DNA of 64,000 nt from Hermetia illucens (Eukaryota; Arthropoda; Insecta; Diptera; Stratiomyidae): assembly GCF_905115235.1 (NCBI RefSeq), contig NC_051852.1, positions 134,464,027-134,528,026 of the forward strand, written 5' to 3'. Below are positions 1 to 11,200 of the stretch, one piece after another; the first letter of the stretch is position 1; each line of letters opens with the position of its first letter. The notes under the pieces are model-generated. The model did no database searches, had not been told where the DNA came from, and saw only the letters and a program-made list of their open reading frames with translations. A program made the position numbers and the translations under genes.

Positions 1-69
1 GCCGCAATGAGAAGTTCACGTAATTGAGAGCAAGGTCAAAAAGAAACCAGACACATAAATAGAGCCAAA

Positions 70-1737
70 ATGAATTCTGTGTACAATTTTATCAAGGAAA
101 ATCATATGCTAGCGGTAATTGAGTCGGCAATAATACGTAAATCATTCACGTTAAATTTATCAAAGTTTGAAATTGAGGAGGTACCAGAATTGTTAACAAC
201 TTGCCGAACACTATTGAAGCTCTATTTAAGTAAAAATGAAATCAGAGAAGTAAGTAAAATTTTTGAATAGAAAATTGTAGACATTTATATACCGTCATAG
301 TTTTGTGATGACGGCAAATTTTAGCATCTTTAGTCTCTGCCCAAGTCGTCTTTATTGCATAAAATGTATGTCATTGTTGATGTTTAAACAAATTAACAGA
401 GACCAAAAAACAATGTTTCATAGAAAGATCTTCCGACCCCAGTTAGAAGACCAGAAAGTTGTTTGGTAATTTATTTATTTCGTTCGAAAAAAAGATACAG
501 AAACGACACTAACAGAAATTCCTTAAATGTAATGTTAGCAATTGCGGTAAGGACTCGCGGCTTGAGCACAATGTCTACAGGTTGACGATCCACAGAGGTA
601 ACTCAAGATATTGCAGTATCCTACACAATAGTTCCCCTTTTCATTTCGATCTACTTTATATATGCTGTTTGCAATGACTTATCAGTTACTTTTTCCCAAA
701 TTTTTATAAATACTCTAGTTTTGCACAGAGGAACAGAGTCAGATACTTAAAATTTCAGAATTTTCTACAACCCCCAAACCTGTTAAAGCAATTTTTCAAC
801 TTAATTCATTCAATTCAATAAATTTTACTTTCATTTTCAGATTCCAGATTGTTTTATCTCCTTGAACCGACTACGAACATTAACGTTAGATTACAATTGT
901 TTGACTGAATTTCCGAGAATTGTTTGTGATCTTTTAGAATTGCGGTCTTTGAACCTCAGCTGCAACAAAATTCGTAAAATTCCACCAGAGATCGGTCAAT
1001 TATTATTACTTGAAGTATTCTGGTGTAACAATACGGGATTAGAGCTATTACCGGAAGAAATTGGCAATTGTGAATCTTTGGAAACATTTGGGGCTCGAGG
1101 TAACAAATTATATCGATTACCCGAAAGTTTTGGTCTATTGACAAGATTAAAGTGGTTGACTTTGGAAAACAATCGAATTGCGGAATTGCCTGAGGCTTTT
1201 GTGGCTCTCACAAACTTAGTACATCTCAATTTGAAAGATAATCGTTTAACCACATTTCCAAAAGCTATAATTGAGCATAAACGTCTTCAGTTCTGTTTTC
1301 TGAACAACAATCATATTTACAATATACAAAACAACGATCTGGAAGCGACGTCATTCATGAAAATGCTCAAAATCACAAATAATCCATTGGCTGGTACGAC
1401 GGAGATGTTAACTGAACGTTTCACTGTGAGTATACTCAACTGCAATTGAATGTAGTGTTGGATATTTATCTTTTTATTAAGAATTTCAAGCATGTGATCT
1501 ATGCTGATGAAACCAGTCCAGCAGAAAGTGATATTGATGAAGATTCGGAATCGGATTGGGAAAATAGCGTAGCAACGAGCGACCTAAATACGACCGATGA
1601 AAGCGATGATGAACGAGAAATTCAAGTAACAATTTCGACCTATCTTCTCCGAATATTTAAACATTTTTGCTTTCGCTTTTCAGGATATATCAGTCATGAT
1701 ACCTGATTTGTCCAAGTATATTTCAGCATTTTGCTAA
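70..1737 (+). CDS. Leucine-rich-repeat protein, 4 coding exons
   Basis: Four exons join in frame: 70-249, 841-1425, 1491-1625 and 1684-1737, giving about 317 residues. Donors are GTAAGT (250), GTGAGT (1426) and GTAACA (1626); acceptors end at 840 (TTTTCAG), 1490 (TTTCAAG) and 1683 (TTTTCAG). From about residue 25 to 235 the protein is a run of roughly 23-residue repeats of the LxxLxLxxNxLxxLP type, for example LRTLTLDYNCLTEFP and LRSLNLSCNKIRKIP, which predicts a curved protein-binding solenoid. The exon 3 product is acidic and serine-rich (ESDIDEDSESDW, about residues 252-285), followed by a short tail ending ISAFC. No signal peptide or membrane segment is seen, so a cytosolic or nuclear scaffold is likely. 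The architecture recalls small intracellular LRR proteins such as LRRC57/LRRC58, but I cannot name the orthologue. It converges with Tim10, the two stop codons lying about 125 bases apart. Confidence 0.85.
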
Positions 1738-1756
1738 CAACTGGTTTTAAAAGGCA

Positions 1757-1762
1757 AATAAA
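1757..1762 (+). other. Polyadenylation signal of the LRR gene
   Basis: An AATAAA hexamer lies 19 bases after the TAA stop of the LRR gene, the only strong signal before the convergent Tim10 stop. Its position fits a very short 3' UTR. Confidence 0.6.
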
Positions 1763-1860
1763 ACGGAAAATATTGTTTACAGCTATACTATATTGTATAA
1801 AAACAAAACTAATTTAAACACTAATATTCATCTTCACAACATACTAGACGAAAATTCAAA

Positions 1861-4800
1861 TCATTTCTGTTCTCCGGCCATCTTTTTCATCAGGTCCTCG
1901 TCTTGCATTGACATAGCTGTTAATTTCTTGCCTATTCGTTCATGAATGTCCAAGTACTTTGCAACGCAACGATCTATACAGACCGATTCCCCTTTCCCTG
2001 TAAAAAATTATAAATATTTGAATTTTCCATGGCTCTTAGCTTCCCATTTGCATATATTGAATAGAATAGAACAATGGCTTGAATCTAATAGTTTCGTTTA
2101 CTCGGAAATGCTTGCAGAATAATTAGATTCAATCAGACCTTTGAATACTTCGCGTAAGGGGAAATATCTGTAATAATTATTACATTAAATAGTTGTATAA
2201 TTTTAGTGGATTCATCATTATTTTAATATTTCACTTTAAAGTTTATGATGCGCTTTGGGTTTTGCGCCGATTTTCGCACAAAAAGACAAAGTAGTCGTTA
2301 AAGACATTCACAATTGTAAAGAGACTTGTTTCGATTTTTCCTAGTAATTTACTTTTCAAATCTCTATGAAAACTAGATTATACTGTGAACGTTTAATAAC
2401 AAAATAAACCCTGCAAAATGTTTTTACTCTTGTGAACTTCAAACTATACAGAAAATCTTGTAAAATTTAGTAGCATTACATCAAGAATATGTGCAGGAGA
2501 TTACATTCCGAATTAAAAGCGTGATTAAAAAAACATGCGCCCCAGAAGACAAGCTAAACTGACGCTACTGTGTCCCTTTTGATCTATGAAGTCTTGCACA
2601 TTGCGTCGTTTTGAGAAAAACGCGTTTAAAAAAAATTGTTTCTCTTTCGGATATGAAAACATTTATCACTCTTAATTACGAACAAATTACAGTTACAAGA
2701 AATACAAATGCACTCTTACAAGGGATTGACGCCAAGTATGTCTAAATACACTCTTTACATAACGCTACCAGATTTCGTAAGGGCATAAAGCGGTAGACCC
2801 AGAGCCTGTATCCAATAATGACTCGCTTCTATCTCTATATCTAAGGAAGGACCACGAATTTCGCTTTGAAATTTGGTGTAGCTAGGCTAACGATCTATGA
2901 GAGAAAACGATTCTGAAAATTTCCTAATATGATTTCCCCCTTTAACACAAAGTTTTTATTCAATTTCTGATAATTGAATCGATTTCCTTGTCTAATTTTA
3001 GTCTAGTATATGCGATAGTTATTTGTTTCAGTTGTGCTTACATTATGCGCTAGTGAAACGCGTAAATGAAGACGGCTGAAATTGTTCAAACGCCTAGTTT
3101 CAAACGTGTCAAACCAGCTCGTGAAAGTTCGCTGAATGTTTCGTTTGTTCGCTAGTCGAAGGTACTTTTCTCTATTGTTGAACTGCTGCTCAAGAAGGGT
3201 CAGCAGAAAACTGCGGATGTGAACATTCTCTTTTCCAACCTCTAGTTTCCAGTTTTACGGAAACGCGTCGAAAGGGGCGCTGACATGGAAGCTGCTCCTG
3301 CCCGCTTTTGATGGAGGTTGTGTTCGTCTCAGTTCATGTCTTCCCCGAATCGACCACATTATCTAAAACAACTGATCGCCGTGCAACTACACCCATACAA
3401 CCTTAACATATATTCAATTATCCAATTTTTTAGTTTTCTTGGCATCTATATAAACGAGGATGGAACTGACTTTGAAACGCGTCATCCTACAAAGTGTAGA
3501 CTCGATATAAATTCTACTAAAATGGACTTGACTATTTTAACAAAGTTCCGCCTATGCACAATTTACTGCCTATTAGTAACGACGCTAAACTTATGGACTT
3601 GCGAATTTATTGGGGAAGTTTATGCGTGTACATCATAGGTCCTGAATATTTAACAGTATCTACCTTTGATTTAGTGCCTATGATGTCTAGAAGAACTTCG
3701 TAAGGGGATGGTATCTTCGGCTCAGGGTTTAAAGCGCCGCGCTCTGTTCCATCCGAACGTACAATTCTATTGTTTTAGCTGGCGCTGAGCAAGAAATACA
3801 ATGTGATCTGAAGTACAGCATGTGCCATACACTTCCTTCCTCTAAACGTTCATATTAAAGATACTGTACCGTATAGTGGTGTCACACTTCGTGATGATCA
3901 TGATGATAGGCAGCGAAGCCTTATGGCGATAAGATATCGTGAACGCGAACTTCTGGCTTTCCCATCGAACTGTGCCAGATGCAAGCTGAGCTTCAAGAGG
4001 AATTTTTCAAAACGGTTCGCATCCAGCAACCGCTCGTCCGACCTTCCTGGATACGCTAGTACTGGCTAGAGCAGATCCGATCTTGAAGCATAGACATCTT
4101 GACTAATAACCAAGCCGCTATTAAAGGAATTCTACATGAGCAACCTGGCTGCCATTTACCATAAGCCATGTTACTTATTTAGCAACTTCATTATGTTATG
4201 ACGAGTGAAGATAGTGTAACGAGCGATTGCTATTGTTGTGTACCACAATTTTTTGATATTGTTGCAACCGTTCCTACAACTTACGTGAGCAATTGCAAGT
4301 TGCTTACACATTCGGATAAGACTGGGATACAGACATTGGATAACAAATTAGTCGGATGAGCTGAATGCTTTGGAATTGCGAGCCCTCAGCCAAATTTTAG
4401 AAGCAGTAAGGGGATGGCGAATAGATACAACAAAGAGTTGCGCTATTTATACCACGAGGGGAAGAAGCGCCAGCTGATAGACTATGTAGCGCGATTTGAT
4501 AAGATAATTCCTAGACGTCTTGCCAAATTGAAGCCGCCTCCGTCATCTTGTCACATGCAACCAACGGTTCAAACTCTTAGGGAGATTGAATTATGCACCC
4601 ACATTCCGGTGAAAATTAATGCCACCCGAAAACTGCTGCAACCACCATAAGACGTTCCCTATAACGTCCTCGGGCGTGAGGAGCACGCGTATATTCTGAA
4701 CATCGGTGGCAAGCCCAAAACGATCTCTTTAAACAGGTTGAAGTCTTTATTCCAGAATGCAGACGGCAATGGAACTAAGCATGAGGGGCACTTCCCTTTT

Positions 4801-7496
4801 GACGACCGTCAGTTGCCATTGGTTGAGCAGCCTCGCTGCGGATTCTCTCGGCGAAATCATATTCGGTTTCATCTCTAGGACATCTAACAGCCGTGTTTAT
4901 TGCAGCATACATTCTCATGTTAGAGGTGTTAAGGAGGGCTTTGTTGTCAATGCCTTCAGTGTCACTCTCCCCCGATTATCAGAGGGGGTTCGCGGAATCC
5001 ACTCTCGATAAAGGGCCTAGACACAAGATTGTGCACAAATGTCTTTCAGAGGTATCAGTTGAAACCACCGTGTGAACCTATCAATGATTGTGAGACAATA
5101 CCTGGAACCGTGCGAGTCTCGCAAAGGGCTAATGAAATCGAAATGAATTGTGTGGGCCGCGGGGACACATCTATACCTTCCTGTTTATGGGCAACAAGAA
5201 ATACTTTGCGACGCTTAACCAATTGGTTGCCCAGATGCCTGGATGTGCTAGATGATGAACAGCGTGAAATACTTCTTGACGAAAGTCGGCAGAATAGATG
5301 ATGTTGGTCCTTGGCAGAGGTCTCGAAGTATATCTGGACGTTAACCGAAGATGGGAGACTTCGCGATACCGGAAATTCAACATTGGCGGGGATCTTGACC
5401 TTTGCTGCGCGTGGCAAAGCATCAGAAAAATTTTAGACACAAATTGAAGTCGTAACTGAATTGGTTGATAAAGTTGCCGAAATTGGCAAGGGGATGTTTT
5501 GTCGGGCTTCTGTTTCAAAGCAAGAGTGAATGGCTTACATGAACACTATGGACGGTCTGCCTCCCAGGAATACGGGAAGTATTAAGTGCGAGGTACGCGG
5601 TTAATAACTGACGATCTTAAGTGTTGTAGTTCTTTTGAGCGGGGTTCAGGTGCTTTGAAAAGAGCCTTAACGGCTGTCAGATTTGCTTCACGTTCTAATG
5701 AAAGGCAGTACCTACGGCGATGTCTGAGGCATCAACGAATACGGCTAGGGGTGCATCTTGCTGAGGGAATGCTAGACGTGTAGCTTCCACCAGCTGTTGC
5801 TTGGTAGTCTCAAAAGCCTGTACACCGGGGACCACACAATCAGACGGAAGTCTTGGGTCTTCGGTCAGACAAGCAGACGATAAGGATCGATGGTTGACGG
5901 CCTAGGGCAAGAAATGACGATAGAAGTTTAACATGTTAAAGAGCAATTTCAGATCCAAAAACAGTTTGGTAGCTTGAAATTGTTTGCACCTTGATTGGGT
6001 CGGGTTGGATGCCTTCGGCGACTATCAGATAGTCGACAAATATTGTAAGAAATTGCATTTTTCAACGTTAAATACTAGACTGGCATCAAAGAAACGTTGA
6101 AAGATGCACTCGAGGTGCTCTAAATGCTCGCAACATCATCCAAATAAACAAAGTGGAAGTTTCGAAGCACAGATTGGGTGAATCTCTGAAAGGTTTGTGC
6201 CGCATTGCACAGTCTAAAAGTCGTCCTTGTGATCTCGAAGAACCTGAAAGGTATATTGCCGTTTTCGGAATGTTTTCGGGAGCGGGAGGGATTTTATGAT
6301 ATGGCTGGACTAAGCACTACGTTGAGAAAATACGACAGTTTACGATAGAATGCGTAAAACGTGTATGAGTGAAGTGGGATCTGGAATCTCCTGGGCATTT
6401 CGCCAAAATGTCCTCAATCGCCATTATATTCAACAATTGTTTGAAGATTTGCAAATACCCTTCTCAAGAAGTTCTTCGAACTCTTTCCGCCCAACTGCGA
6501 AGTTCAGCGGTGATAATGGACATAGCTTAGAAAAGGGGAGTCAGTTATGTTGATGTGGTGCTGAACAACATGCTTAATGAGCACAGAGATACTACGCTCG
6601 GTAGTGATGTTGCAGTATTTTTTGAAGAAGTGCGGGGATACGGTAACGTCTTTAAAAACAATGGAAAGACTGTTGAGCGTGCAGGTTGAGTTTCTTTTAG
6701 ATGACCTAAGGGAGGTTGTAGGGCTAATGAAGGACCTGTTGTGCAGATTAAATAGCGATTCAATCTGTGTAAATTGCGGCTCAGCTCTAACGGAAGTTCT
6801 TCAGATTTTGTTCGACTGTAATATAGTTGTGTCCTTGTAAATATAACTACATTCTGCCCAACTTTGTTCAGCAGATTGTCTCCCTACAGCATCCAACAAG
6901 GGAGTCGCCTAGCTTAAGTCAGCGTAGTTAACACGTGCCGACAACTCTTTCGCCATTGAAACTGATGGGAACTTGGAAAAGGTTGCACTCAATTGCATTG
7001 CATGCGTTAATCATGACTGACTGAAGATGTTAACTTGCGAAAAAAAATGTGGGTTGAACAATATCAAACAGGACTACCGGATGTCCTTTAAAGACGCAAA
7101 TGTCGAGTATCATTCCCGAGTACCTGATCAAATCAGAGATATGACCGTAATTAAGGCGACGGTAAGATTTACTGCACAAAAATATGAATGTGAATGTGTT
7201 CATATTCAAAGGTCTATCAACAAATTTGGCTTATTAAAAACAAATGACAAAATCAATAGATATCGAAAGTAGCTGGTATTATGTAATTTTCAACTCCTTT
7301 CTGAAATCCAGTGTTATCATCTATCCGGTGCGCAAATTGTATAGTTACCTAAGTCTGCTTCCCCATATTTCGGCGGGATACACTTTTTATGACACGAGTT
7401 TGTCATTCTATTGTACAAATCCGACATCATTTCGATTTCCATTTCTTGCATCATTTGCAGTTTTGCCTGGTCGGTTGGGCTGATTTGTGCGGCCAT
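1861..7496 (-). CDS. Tim10: Mitochondrial import chaperone Tim10, 2 exons
   Basis: Exon 1 (7496-7349) and exon 2 (1997-1861) join in phase 1 across a 5351-base intron (donor GTAACT, acceptor TTTTTTACAG) and give 94 residues, the normal family size. Exon 1 contains [19 protein letters not shown] and the first CX3C motif, CHKKC; exon 2 supplies the second, CIDRC, and the helix [13 protein letters not shown]. The paired CX3C motifs form the two disulfides of small Tim proteins. Tim10 works with Tim9 as a hexamer in the mitochondrial intermembrane space, carrying hydrophobic proteins to the TIM22 and SAM routes. It has no cleavable presequence; import uses the Mia40 relay. The intron carries Ty3/Gypsy fossils yet the splice sites look sound. 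The ATG lies 51 bases after the stop of another minus-strand reading frame, so the two may share one mRNA. Confidence 0.93.
1998..4400. other. Left part of the Tim10 intron, no gene recognised
   Basis: This stretch is intronic on the minus strand. It contains short open frames (for example 3318-3638 +) that resemble nothing I know. The stretch from about 3900 could belong to the same plus-strand Gypsy fossil recognised at 4414-4870, but the similarity is too weak to call. Confidence 0.5.
4414..4870 (+). mobile_element. Ty3/Gypsy LTR-retrotransposon fossil, pol C-terminal piece
   Basis: The plus strand encodes a stretch like the C-terminal end of Ty3/Gypsy integrase ([17 protein letters not shown], then ISLNRLKS, about 4653-4745), followed by the basic tail usual at the end of pol. 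The piece is broken and old, and no long terminal repeat pair was recognised. It abuts a Gypsy fossil of opposite orientation inside the Tim10 intron. Confidence 0.65.
4880..6850 (-). mobile_element. Ty3/Gypsy LTR-retrotransposon fossil, pol region
   Basis: Read on the minus strand, this has the pol order of Ty3/Gypsy elements: start of reverse transcriptase near 6740 (TTGP motif), RT palm and thumb about 6230-5930 ([17 protein letters not shown]), RNase H about 5890-5560 ([16 protein letters not shown]), and integrase about 5290-4880 (HHLAHPG and [10 protein letters not shown]). It is extensively broken and looks old. The terminal repeats were not identified, so the outer limits are approximate. 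It lies within the Tim10 intron. Confidence 0.8.
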
Positions 7497-7547
7497 GGTT
7501 ATAAGTTATTTCTGATTGTAGTCAACTTTTCTCGTTCAATATAACAA

Positions 7548-7793
7548 TTAGAATTTTCTTGTGCTGGCCTCGTATTCACCGTAGTTTGATTTTCGCATGC
7601 GATCTCTTATTCGCATACTCTCAATGCGCTGCTGATCCACGGACCTTTTCGATAGGACAAATGAATAAATCCCGACTACAGTGATAACGGCCCTGAAATC
7701 CGAGTTTATTGTTATAAAATGGATAATTTTCAAGAGAACATCATGGTTAACATACCAACCAATAGCAATCTTTCCGTGATTTCCCAACTTCAT
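7548..7793 (-). CDS. 60-residue single-pass membrane protein upstream of Tim10
   Basis: A plain reading gives an 81-residue frame, but a clear 63-base intron (7755-7693, donor GTATGT, acceptor GATTTCAG) lies inside it. Removing it leaves exons 7793-7756 and 7692-7548 and a 60-residue protein: a short start (MKLGNHGKIAIGW), one hydrophobic helix (AVITVVGIYSFVL, about residues 14-26), and a charged tail with QQRIESMRIRDRMRKSNYG. That shape, a tiny N-terminally anchored protein with a basic tail, is typical of small inner-membrane assembly factors, but I do not recognise the family. Its stop codon is followed 51 bases later by the Tim10 ATG with no good promoter between, so a dicistronic transcript is likely. 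I vaguely recall an annotated two-ORF Tim10 locus in Drosophila but cannot verify it. Confidence 0.7.
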   Translation of the reverse strand: MKLGNHGKIAIGWYVNHDVLLKIIHFITINSDFRAVITVVGIYSFVLSKRSVDQQRIESMRIRDRMRKSNYGEYEASTRKF

Positions 7794-8277
7794 AACTTAA
7801 CCAATAAACTTTAGACCGCCGCACATTCTATATTCCCTCCTGACAATCGTTCCGATTTTCAAATATTCCACATGTTGTCAAAAAGACAGACTGTACATAA
7901 GAACTCCCGAAAGTAGAGTGTGGAGAATTATTCCTCAAGTGAGAATCGAAACAATCTTGATTATATCGATAATCACAATTAATTTTTTATCTTTGAGATT
8001 TTGTAGGTCCTAGCTACATTAACTATGGCTACTTTTCAAGAAGTTTGCATATTCTATATAAATGATATTCAACCCAATGATTTTATCTGGTAACGATTCG
8101 ATGTTTCGTTCCATGATGCTTGGTCACGCTGTCATCGGTCTCCACATGTCTACAAAAGTCAAACAATAAATAGGCATGCCATGTCACATTAGGACGAAAT
8201 TTTGTTTTTACTTTTTAAGTGGTGTGAACTGTTATCGCGATTCCGTGCGTATTTAGGAATATTTATTGATATTCTCA

Positions 8278-11200
8278 ATGCCATCAAAGAAGAAAAAGTA
8301 CAATGCTCGATTTCCCGCGGTGAGTTGTGCACGAGTGATAGTGGATGGATAAAGGCGGCACTTGGAATTGTGCAGTGAAAAATCTTCGCATTTAGATGCT
8401 CGATGTTTTCGTTTTCCCGTCATCTTTTGCGAGGGGCGACTGCCCAATGATGCTCATGATCGCCTGTCTATCGCTTACAGCGGAAAGTGAATGTCTTGCT
8501 TAAAAGTGCATTTTTTTTTATTCTAGGGGCGGATCAAGAAGATAATGCAAAGCGATGAGGAAGTCGGAAAGGTGGCACAAGCGGTGCCGATTATAATCTA
8601 TATCCTTTTGAAACGAAATTAGGTTATGTTTGTTTTGTAAAGTGAAGATTGGCCAAGTTATTGGAGTGGAGGATTGATATTGGCATCGTTTGCATATGTA
8701 AAAACCACTCAATTTAGGAACTGTATGTGGTTGGCGGAAGAGTGGGAACGGATATATGTAGACAGGAATACTGCTTAGTGCGAAGATTTTGTGCGTCGAT
8801 ATCGATCAACAGGATTGCGGGTTAACTCCCCTTCGTTGCCCATGGTTGATATTCGGCCTCGTATTTGTCAGTGAATGTTGATGTGAAACGAAAATAATAG
8901 AAATACTCTTACTAAAGACAAACTACCGCCAATTTTAGCATCGACCTTATTTTCGTTAAACATTTTTTGAGGAAGTAAAGTTGTTGAATAGTTTACCCAG
9001 CGTTATATATCTCAGAACAAATTGGGGAGGTTGTCATTAAAAAGTGATCCTCAGTGTAACATCAAGAAATTCGAAAGTTAACTTTAAGAGCTAGGCATCC
9101 TGGGGATGATTAATTTTAAGATCATTCCATTATTTTGGAAATGTTTTTAAATGTTATTTCGTATTCAGTCGTGGGCATTTTTCATCGTAAACACTAGCTT
9201 TAATTCAACAGCTATTGTGAAAAAGGCAGGACTAAGTTCATAGAACCGCCTGAAACGCAGATTATGTTTTCTGTTCTGAGATTATTCAGACGCATGATAC
9301 TCGAAGCCGTTATAAGCAGCAAATGTGAAAAAAAAGGCATACACCAGTTGTAATTTATTCACACAATATTCATTGTGTTTAAGCGATAAGAATGGAAAAG
9401 TGTAGTAACTTGATAAGCCGCCCACAAATATTCGCCGGATGACCACTTGTGCCTTCCATTTAAATGCATTTTCCGAATACAAGCCTTCCACGTATTGACA
9501 ATTTGTGCATTACGAATAATGGAGAGTAGGTCCAAGGAATTGTTCTGCATACTCGTTCGTTTCTTCGAAATTTCTAAAAGTAAAATATTGATGTAAGGAA
9601 TAATTTCCAAACACGGTTTCTACACGTTAGGAAATAAAGTACGTAGAAAATTATTCTTGTTACCGAAAGATGTGCGCTCTTATTGAGACGATGCTTCTGG
9701 GAACCGAACATGCTACGCTTGACCTAGTCCTCCAACTGTTCTTTCATATCGTAGAAGCAGCTTCAATCCGGTAATTGATGGGATTTTCTATTGATGTTAT
9801 AAGGAACAGCATTCTAAATCGCATATAGGGAAACAAATCCACAATATGCTCATCTTGATTCTTATAATTCGGAGCTAGAATAAATTCTTCCTCTTTTTTC
9901 CTAATTGGAAGCAAATGAAATCAAAAGTAAAAACGATACTCGGCATTAGCCCGCTGAAGGTCGTAACTAGAGTTCTCTACCCGCGGGATGTATAGCAACT
10001 CCAATTTTTATCTGAAACCAGGCCTGATCTCGATGTAGTTGTGACACCTTCAAATCACCATCCAGCACATCAAACCACCGTTGTTTCGGCTGGCGTTTTG
10101 GTCACTTAGTATTGACTTCGATGTTCAGATCAATTTTGGCGAGTGAATTCTCTTTAGCACGAATTACATGGCCATACCATGGCAGACGCATCTCTTGCAA
10201 TTTTTCCATGATCGGTGCAACCCCATATCGATCGCGGATATCCTTATTTCGGATGTGATCAAGTCGTGTCACGCCACTTGTCTAACGCAACATCTTTGCC
10301 TCCATTACCGCAAGACGACGGTCATTGCCCTTTATAGTCGGCCAATACTCAGAACAATAGAGGGCAACAGGACAGACGACATTGCAATTAATTTTAGTTT
10401 TGAGACTTTCGTTGATACGTCGATCACCAAGAACGTCAGAAGAAGAAATTTCATGACGCAGTTCTCCATTGACTGATAGCATTGACTCGAGATATTTAAA
10501 TCGCTCAGTTATGCGCAGGTCACTGCCATCATTTTTGTTATGAGACGCCAGGAAAACATCATCTGCATAAAGTAGTGTATAGGGGGTTGAACGTCCCGTG
10601 TGACAGTGTCCATAACAAGAACAGAGAGGGGTGGTGAGAGGACGTTTCTTTGATGAACACCGACAGAGATACGAAGCGGCGTTGATACACCCGTCACACT
10701 ACGAACTTCACTATTCGGCTGGTTCTAGGTGTTGCAGACCAGGCCAGATTAGCTCGTGTGACATACGGTCAAACGCTTTCTCCAGATCCAGAAATGCGAT
10801 GTAGGAGTAATCGCGCAGCGTGTATTGCGTCAGTAGTTCCGCAGTTCTTGACAAATCCGACTTGATTCACGGTTATTTGAAAGATGTCGCGAATGCGGTT
10901 GCTAAGAATGCGTTCAAAAATGTTCATGGTATTTTCATTCGTTTTATTGCTTCCTCGACTTCAGTGGCGCTTATAGGTGGAATGGTTCCAAATGCCGGCA
11001 ATGATTGTGGAAGTGGAGGAAGAACAAACTCTTCCGTTGAAATCTGTTGGAAATATTCTCGCCATCTATCTGTTGCGGCTCGTCGGTCGATAAGCAAAAT
11101 ACCCTTCTTGTCATTAACACAACAGAAGTATTCGATATCTTGTGTGCGCTCGTGTCGGCCTTTGACAATTCGATAGAGATCTCTCTCGTCATCCCGAGTG

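Noticed and set aside
4414-4650. A 78-residue host gene
   Set aside because: It runs directly into Ty3/Gypsy integrase-tail sequence in the same region, so it is element debris.
7548-7793. Uninterrupted 81-residue protein upstream of Tim10
   Set aside because: The middle 21 codons coincide exactly with a GT-AG intron of typical size, and removing them gives a clean membrane helix.
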